Source of the DNA: Candidatus Nealsoniibacteriota bacterium
GTDB lineage: Bacteria > Patescibacteriota > Minisyncoccia > Minisyncoccales > GWA2-46-15
Length of the DNA: 32,459 nucleotides
Direction: 5' to 3'
NCBI GenBank assembly: GCA_016207115.1
Contig: JACQQI010000001.1
Span: 1 to 32,459, forward strand
The notes under the pieces are model-generated. The model was not told the origin of the DNA. It saw only the letters and a list, made by a program, of their open reading frames with translations, and searched no databases. The position numbers and the translations under genes were made by a program. Positions 27,401-32,459 of the stretch are shown in pieces. Positions within the stretch are counted from its first letter, which is position 1. Every line of letters starts with the position of its first letter.

Positions 27401-27429
27401 AATATAGCAGAGAAGCCTGCCGGGGTCAA
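27401..27429 (-). promoter_or_regulatory. Promoter of the infA-rpmJ-rpsM-rpsK-rpsD-rpoA operon
   Basis: Minus strand TTGACC - 17 nt - TATATT, upstream of infA. Confidence 0.65.
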
Positions 27430-27432
27430 CCC

Positions 27433-28788
27433 TCATTCAAAGCTAATCTTTAACTCAATCTTATCCAGATCCCGCGGCAGATTTTTGAAGAAAGAGGGAA
27501 AGATCTTGATCTTGGCCTGAGAAACCTGGGACAGGTCCTGAAAGCTGCGCTGGACTTCCTGAATCGATTTTCCGCTCAGTTGTTTCTTCAGCGCCTCCGA
27601 TTCAAGGTTGTTGTAAACTTTGACGGAAATTTGCAGAGAGACCTGGCCTTTTTCGTCGGCGGCTTCGAGGCTGACCAAGGCCGGATTAATTTTGAGGCTT
27701 TCGGGCAAGAATCTCTGATCCTCGCTCAAACGAGAGACCAGAGACGCCTGAGCCAGCACCTTTAAATCATCTTCACTCAAGAGAATCGTCTCCTTTCTGG
27801 CGCGAACCTGGTAATTGAAATTCTTCACGGCCTCCCCGACCTTGGCCGTCGGGCCCTGTTCCAGAATGTTGAGGGGAACGTCTTGTTCGACCAAGAGAAG
27901 CCCGGGCAGCATGCGGTTCTTTAGGATGTTGTTGATCTTTTCCGTAATCTTCGCCCGGGTGGTTTGACCGGCTTTTTCCAAATCCTCGGCCGAAACAATG
28001 GCCGTCTCTCCCTTGAAACCGCCCTTCATGGCCGAAAACGACTTGGCGTAGAAAGAGGTGTATTTGGGCGTTCCGGCAAATCCGGGAATGGAAAAGCTCG
28101 AAGTTCCAATATTATAATCCTGGCCCGGGGCGTCGGCTCGAACTAAAGCGTCCACCGTGCCCGGAACGAGCTTGCCCTTTTCCAGCGTCTGCCCCGGAAC
28201 CATGACCCTTTCGACTAAACGAAAGAGTTTACCCTCGCTCGAAACAAAGCGCGTCGTGGCGACCAGAGACTGGCTGGTCGTGGAATAGTCGTTGAAGATG
28301 CGGATGATCCCTTCGGCTCTTTCTTCGCGAACAGCCTTACCCATCGAAGAAAACTCCTGGGACAGAAATTGTTCTTCGCTGACTACTTTGCCGGGCAAGA
28401 GGCCCCGCTCCAGATTGACCGACTTTACTTCTTTACTGACTTCGGCCGGAATCGTAAAAGTCAGGTTTTCCGTCTTCAACCAGACGTCGATGGTCACAAT
28501 GGGTAGCTTGAGATAGGCCAAACCCCCCATCGAAATCAAAAAGATCAGGGCGGTTGAAAAGGTTAAAACCTTGGCCCGTGGCCAGGAGATTTTTCGAGGG
28601 ATCAAGTCGCTCGAGTCAGTTTCTTCCTCTCCGACCGCCACCGGAGGAATCGGGACCGATGGCTTGATCGGCGCCGGCCTTTTTTCGGGCTTTCTTACCG
28701 GCTTCGATTCCGCTTTCTTTTCCGGTTCTCCGGACGGCTCCTTGACTCTTTCGGGCGGAATGATGTCAAAGAATTTTTTATCCTCCAT
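27433..28788 (-). CDS. Membrane-anchored protein with possible baseplate J-like extracellular region
   Basis: Pro/Lys-rich cytoplasmic N-terminus, one TM helix (VLTFSTALIFLISMGGLAYL), then large extracellular region with VDALVRADAPGQDYNIGTSSFSIPGFAGTP. Confidence 0.55.
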   Translation of the reverse strand: MEDKKFFDIIPPERVKEPSGEPEKKAESKPVRKPEKRPAPIKPSVPIPPVAVGEEETDSSDLIPRKISWPRAKVLTFSTALIFLISMGGLAYLKLPIVTIDVWLKTENLTFTIPAEVSKEVKSVNLERGLLPGKVVSEEQFLSQEFSSMGKAVREERAEGIIRIFNDYSTTSQSLVATTRFVSSEGKLFRLVERVMVPGQTLEKGKLVPGTVDALVRADAPGQDYNIGTSSFSIPGFAGTPKYTSFYAKSFSAMKGGFKGETAIVSAEDLEKAGQTTRAKITEKINNILKNRMLPGLLLVEQDVPLNILEQGPTAKVGEAVKNFNYQVRARKETILLSEDDLKVLAQASLVSRLSEDQRFLPESLKINPALVSLEAADEKGQVSLQISVKVYNNLESEALKKQLSGKSIQEVQRSFQDLSQVSQAKIKIFPSFFKNLPRDLDKIELKISFE

Positions 28789-30580
28789 TTTCTAAAATCG
28801 CCTTAATTCTCCTGATACCTTGCGCAACGGCTTCTTCTTTTATAATTCTAAACCTTCCCAGCTCTTTCGTCGAGGCAACGTGAGGGCCGCCGCAGATTTC
28901 CCGACTAAAATCACCAATTGAGTAAACTTTCACCTTCTCCGGATATTTCTCCCGGAAAAAAGCTCGCGCGCCGGAAGCCAATGCCTGAGACAAGTCCTGG
29001 ACCGTTTCGGTCACCTCGAGCTGCTTGGCGATCTGTTCGTTGACCAGGTCGGCGGTCTTTTTCAGTTCTTCCGCCGTCAGCTTGGTCGGCTGGCGAAAGT
29101 CAAATCTCAATCTTTCAGCGGTAATGTTGCTGCCTTCCTGCCGGACGTGGCTGCCCAACACCCTTCTCAAAGCCTCGTGTAACAAGTGCGTCGCCGTGTG
29201 CAGCTTGGTCACTTCGTAGCTTTGATCGGCCAGGCCGCCGCGAAACAGGTTTTCGGCGCCCTGCCGGGATAGGACTTGGTGTTTCTCGATCTCCTTTTGA
29301 AAATCCTCTTTCTTTATTACCTGTCCCCTTTCCCGGGCGATTTCTTCAGTAATCTCAAAGGGTAGGCCAAAGCTCTCGAGAAGGTAAAAGGCGGTCTGGG
29401 CGTCAATCCGGGAAGTCTTATCAATTTCTTTAATTCCGCTTTTTAAAACTTTATCAAAACGGTCAGCTTCTTCTTGGAACGCGTCGGCGATTTGCACTTT
29501 CTTCTCTTTCAAATCCGGGAAGATGTCGTCGTAGGAGTCGGCCAGGATTGAAATGAACCCAGGGAAATAGTCCCCGCCCGTCTCAAAATTCAACTTTTTA
29601 GTGAAGAGAAAAGCTCGGCGCAAAAGCCGGCGTAGAACGTACCCTTGAGCCTTATTCGAGGGGAGAATCGAATCGCGAGCGATCATGATGGCCGCCCGCA
29701 AATGATCGGCGATGATCCTCATTGCCCGCGTCGTTTCCGGATCCTGGCCGTAAGACTTTCCCGAAAGCTTTTCCAGAGATTTAATGAGCGGCCAGAAAAG
29801 ATCGATCAAAAAAATGTCCGGATCATTACTGATGGCGGCGGAAAGTCTTTCCAATCCTCCGCCAAAATCCACGTTCTTCTGCGGCAGCTCTTTTAAGGAC
29901 CCGTCGGCCTGTTTTTGGTATTGGATAAAGACCGAGTTGCCGATTTCCAGAAACCTCCCGCAGTCGCAATTGGGGTGGCATTCTTGGCCGAACTTCGGGT
30001 CGTGATGAACTTCGGTGAATTCATAGAAAACTTCGGAGTCCGGCCCGCCGATCTCTCCCGTCGGCATCAAGCTGGGCTCGCCGCTCCTCGACCACCAGTT
30101 CTTTTTGACATCGTAAAAAAAGATTCTTTCTTTGGAGATGCCCAGTTTCTGCCAGACAGCCAATGATTCTTCGTCGCGGGGAACGCCGGTGCTTTTGTCT
30201 CCTTCAAAAACCGAAACCCATAGCCTCGCCTTATCCAGGCCCAGTTCTTTGGTCAGAAACTCCAGAAACCAGGGTAGTTGTTCCACCTTAAAATAGTCTC
30301 CCAATGACCAGTTGCCGAGCATTTCAAAGAAGGTGGTGTGGCGGTTGTCCCCGACTTCCTCCACGTCCCCCAACCTCAAAGAAGGCTGGGAATCAACCAG
30401 TCTTTTGGACCCAGAAGGATGCGGTTCACCGAGAAGGTATGGAATCAAGGGCTGCATGCCCGAAGAGGTGAAAAGCGTTGTCGGGTCCTCGGCCAAAACC
30501 AAAGGCGCCGATGGGATTATCTCGTGCCCCCTGGCCTTGAAAAACTCGAGGTATTTTCGCCGAATCTCGCTTGAAGTCAT
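28778..30580 (-). CDS. alaS: Alanyl-tRNA synthetase, short form
   Basis: TSSEIRRKYLEFFKARGHEIIPSAPLV, FTSSGMQPLIPYLLG, FFEMLGNWSLGDYFK, THTATHLLHEALRRVLG-type editing motif, ICGGPHVAST; start set at MTSSEIRR. Confidence 0.96.
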   Translation of the reverse strand: MTSSEIRRKYLEFFKARGHEIIPSAPLVLAEDPTTLFTSSGMQPLIPYLLGEPHPSGSKRLVDSQPSLRLGDVEEVGDNRHTTFFEMLGNWSLGDYFKVEQLPWFLEFLTKELGLDKARLWVSVFEGDKSTGVPRDEESLAVWQKLGISKERIFFYDVKKNWWSRSGEPSLMPTGEIGGPDSEVFYEFTEVHHDPKFGQECHPNCDCGRFLEIGNSVFIQYQKQADGSLKELPQKNVDFGGGLERLSAAISNDPDIFLIDLFWPLIKSLEKLSGKSYGQDPETTRAMRIIADHLRAAIMIARDSILPSNKAQGYVLRRLLRRAFLFTKKLNFETGGDYFPGFISILADSYDDIFPDLKEKKVQIADAFQEEADRFDKVLKSGIKEIDKTSRIDAQTAFYLLESFGLPFEITEEIARERGQVIKKEDFQKEIEKHQVLSRQGAENLFRGGLADQSYEVTKLHTATHLLHEALRRVLGSHVRQEGSNITAERLRFDFRQPTKLTAEELKKTADLVNEQIAKQLEVTETVQDLSQALASGARAFFREKYPEKVKVYSIGDFSREICGGPHVASTKELGRFRIIKEEAVAQGIRRIKAILENGG

Positions 30581-30703
30581 AGCGTGAAGCGATATATCGG
30601 GCGGAGTACCGCCCACTATAGCGAGTACGATATATCGGGCTACTGCCCGTTATAGCATAATTATAACTCGAAGCGATATATCGGGCTACTGCCCGCTATA
30701 TCA
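30578..30703. repeat. Three tandem family A repeats filling the mnmA-alaS gap
   Basis: Three GATATATCGGGC...GCCC units between the mnmA stop (TCA at 30701-30703) and alaS start (CAT at 30578-30580). Confidence 0.88.
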
Positions 30704-31777
30704 AACGATGACTCCTCCGCCCAGCACTTCTTCTCCTTTATAAAACACCGCGGACTGGCCGGGGGTGACGGCGCGCTCGGCCCGAGCGAGTTTCACCAAA
30801 ATCTGATTAGACTTTTTTGTCTTACAAAGAGTGGCCGGTACTTCCTTCTGCCGCGAGCGGATTTTGACTTTAACCTTCAAGGGAAACTCGTGCTTAACTA
30901 AGTTAAGCACGAAATTGACATCAGACACTTTGAATTCTTCGGTTAACAAATCTTTCTCGTTTTTCGTCACCACCAAAAGATTTTTCCGGCGGTCTTTTCT
31001 CAGGACGTAGTAAGGGCCTTGGCTCTGCCGGCTCGCTTCAAGCCAGCGACCAATCCCCCATCTTTGTCCCAGGGTAAAAAACCCCAGTCCCGGATGACGG
31101 CCCAGAACGGTTCCCGCAACGTCGACGATCCGGCCGGGTTTGGATTTTAAATTCAACTTAAGAAAATCATCGACGCCGTTGGCCAAAAAGCACAAGTTCT
31201 GGCTTTCCTCGGTCTGGGCCGTACTCAAGTGGTATCTTGCGGCCATCGCTCTCACTTCCTTTTTGGTGTAGCCGCCCACCGGAAACAAGACCCGCCTCAG
31301 TTGTTTGGACTTTAAACGCCAGAGGAAATAAGACTGGTCTTTCTCTTTGTCTGTTCCCTTAAGCAACCGGCCCTGTTTGATTCTGGCGTAATGCCCAGTC
31401 GCCATAAAGTCGGCTCCTTGAGATAAGGCTCTTTCTAGAAACAGACCGAATTTGATCTCCTGATTACAGATGACGCAGGGATTGGGGGTTAATCCCTGTT
31501 TTGTCTGTTTGAGAAAATAATCAACAATCTTTCTCTTGAATTCTCTCCTGAGGTCTAAAACGTAAAAGGGAATCTTTAGTTGGCGCGCCAGAATCCTGGC
31601 CCTTCTCTCCGCTTCTATCGAACAGCAGGGGTTTTCCCGGGAAACCCGGGGATCGGACCAGAATTTCATAAAGCAACCCGTGACTTCATAGCCGGCTTCC
31701 CGAAGCAAAAAAGCGGCGACCGAAGAATCAACTCCGCCCGAGAGAGCGACCAGAACTTTGGGTTTCTTCGTTATCAT
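30701..31777 (-). CDS. mnmA: tRNA-specific 2-thiouridylase MnmA
   Basis: VLVALSGGVDSSVAAFLL, CVICNQEIKFGLFL, FMATGHYAR, DKDQSYFLW-like KEKDQSYFLW; start set at MITKKPKV. Confidence 0.95.
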   Translation of the reverse strand: MITKKPKVLVALSGGVDSSVAAFLLREAGYEVTGCFMKFWSDPRVSRENPCCSIEAERRARILARQLKIPFYVLDLRREFKRKIVDYFLKQTKQGLTPNPCVICNQEIKFGLFLERALSQGADFMATGHYARIKQGRLLKGTDKEKDQSYFLWRLKSKQLRRVLFPVGGYTKKEVRAMAARYHLSTAQTEESQNLCFLANGVDDFLKLNLKSKPGRIVDVAGTVLGRHPGLGFFTLGQRWGIGRWLEASRQSQGPYYVLRKDRRKNLLVVTKNEKDLLTEEFKVSDVNFVLNLVKHEFPLKVKVKIRSRQKEVPATLCKTKKSNQILVKLARAERAVTPGQSAVFYKGEEVLGGGVIV

Positions 31778-31807
31778 AACGCGAAGCGATATATCGTACT
31801 CGTTATT
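31775..31807. repeat. Family A repeat, mnmA 5' edge
   Basis: CATAACGCGAAGCGATATATCGTACTCGTTATT; CAT is the mnmA start codon. Confidence 0.8.
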
Positions 31808-32360
31808 TGCTGTAACGGTCGGCCACGCTGGAAGCGGCAAAAGACTCGGGTTTGAGCTTGGGCTCAAAACCATTGCCGCGGATGATACCCACCACCTCTC
31901 TGATCATTTCGCGAGTGCTGCCGTTTTCGCCCACGTCCGCGTGGATATAACGGAATTGGTAAGAGAAATTTTCATTTAAGGCTTCGATGCGGCCGATCAG
32001 CTCTTCTCTCAAACTCAGCGCCAGCTCGCACGAAAGCAAAACTTCTTCCAGGATCCTCGTCTTCCAGTGATAGAATTTCTTGTTCTGGTAGGTGATCTTT
32101 TTCAAGAAAAACCGCCCGCCCTCCCCGGTTCGCAAGACGACCACGGCCAGAGGGAATTCTGGCGAATCCGAAGAAGAAGAATCGCAGCCGACGATGATGT
32201 CGTAGAACTTTTCGGGTTTCTCCTTGAGGTAAGCAATGATCTCCCGGATCATTTCCTCAAAGGAAAGCTGGCCCCGGGAGGGGTTATAGAAAGAACTTTG
32301 AGTGAAAGAAAAATTTTCCGGTTCGTTTTCGGCTACCATCTTTTCATTTCGGCTTAGCAA
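31803..32360 (-). CDS. DUF458/YkuK-type RNase H-like protein
   Basis: DIIVGCDSSSSD, YHWKTRILEEVLLSCELA, IHADVGENGSTREMIREVVGIIRGNGFEPKLKPESFAASSVADRYSK. Confidence 0.8.
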   Translation of the reverse strand: MLSRNEKMVAENEPENFSFTQSSFYNPSRGQLSFEEMIREIIAYLKEKPEKFYDIIVGCDSSSSDSPEFPLAVVVLRTGEGGRFFLKKITYQNKKFYHWKTRILEEVLLSCELALSLREELIGRIEALNENFSYQFRYIHADVGENGSTREMIREVVGIIRGNGFEPKLKPESFAASSVADRYSK

Positions 32361-32375
32361 AAATTAAGAGAAAAA

Positions 32376-32459
32376 TCAACCTCGCTCGCAGGCCCGCAAT
32401 AGTCGGAGAAAGCGGGATGAATTCAAGGAAGCCTGGCCGACGAGAAAACCATCCATCCC
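32376..32459 (-). CDS. tpiA: Triosephosphate isomerase, C-terminal fragment cut by window edge
   Basis: Minus-strand translation GMDGFLVGQASLNSSRFLRLLRACERG* resembles the TIM phosphate-binding C-terminus. Confidence 0.6.
   Translation of the reverse strand, partial: GMDGFLVGQASLNSSRFLRLLRACERG

Noticed and set aside
30578-30703. CRISPR array from the three tandem GATATATCGGGC units.
   Set aside because: Units are palindromic, imperfect, nearly contiguous, with no unique spacers of constant size, and isolated copies occur elsewhere at start codons.
31803-31873. N-terminal extension of MnmA (MVLSPSSNPSLLPLPAW...) as in the supplied ORF.
   Set aside because: It overlaps the upstream DUF458 gene; MITKKPKVLVALSGGVDSS is the natural MnmA start and coincides with the family A repeat edge.

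Overview
This window reads as an informational/housekeeping segment of a compact bacterial genome. The reduced gene content, archaeal/eukaryotic-type ProRS, short AlaRS and dense packing suggest a Patescibacteria/CPR-like lineage, but that is inference. From left to right it carries: deoC, tmk, rplK-nusG-secE, gyrB, pheT-pheS and three tRNAs on the minus strand; gatC-gatA-asnS-gatB on the plus strand; an intergenic island; two mreB paralogues, proS, rseP, frr and a holB-like gene on the minus strand; a 53-aa orphan gene and a PEGA protein on the plus strand; then on the minus strand a Cas4-like nuclease, rpsI-rplM-rplQ-rpoA-rpsD-rpsK-rpsM-rpmJ-infA, a membrane protein, alaS, mnmA, a DUF458 protein and the end of tpiA. 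No CRISPR array, transposase or rRNA was found. The strongest non-routine signals are: (1) an island at 13,639-14,334 with two tandem promoter-to-terminator units that look like structured non-coding RNAs, each with a strong Shine-Dalgarno sequence but no convincing ORF; (2) a palindromic repeat family (core CGATATATCG) whose edge is the start codon of at least five unrelated genes; (3) a second repeat family (TAAGCGAAGCTTAGCC) that begins at the stop codons of upstream genes; (4) an initiator-like tRNA without the three G:C anticodon-stem pairs and with a non-canonical elbow; (5) RNA polymerase alpha lacking its C-terminal domain. All of this was read by eye; no searches or folding calculations were run.
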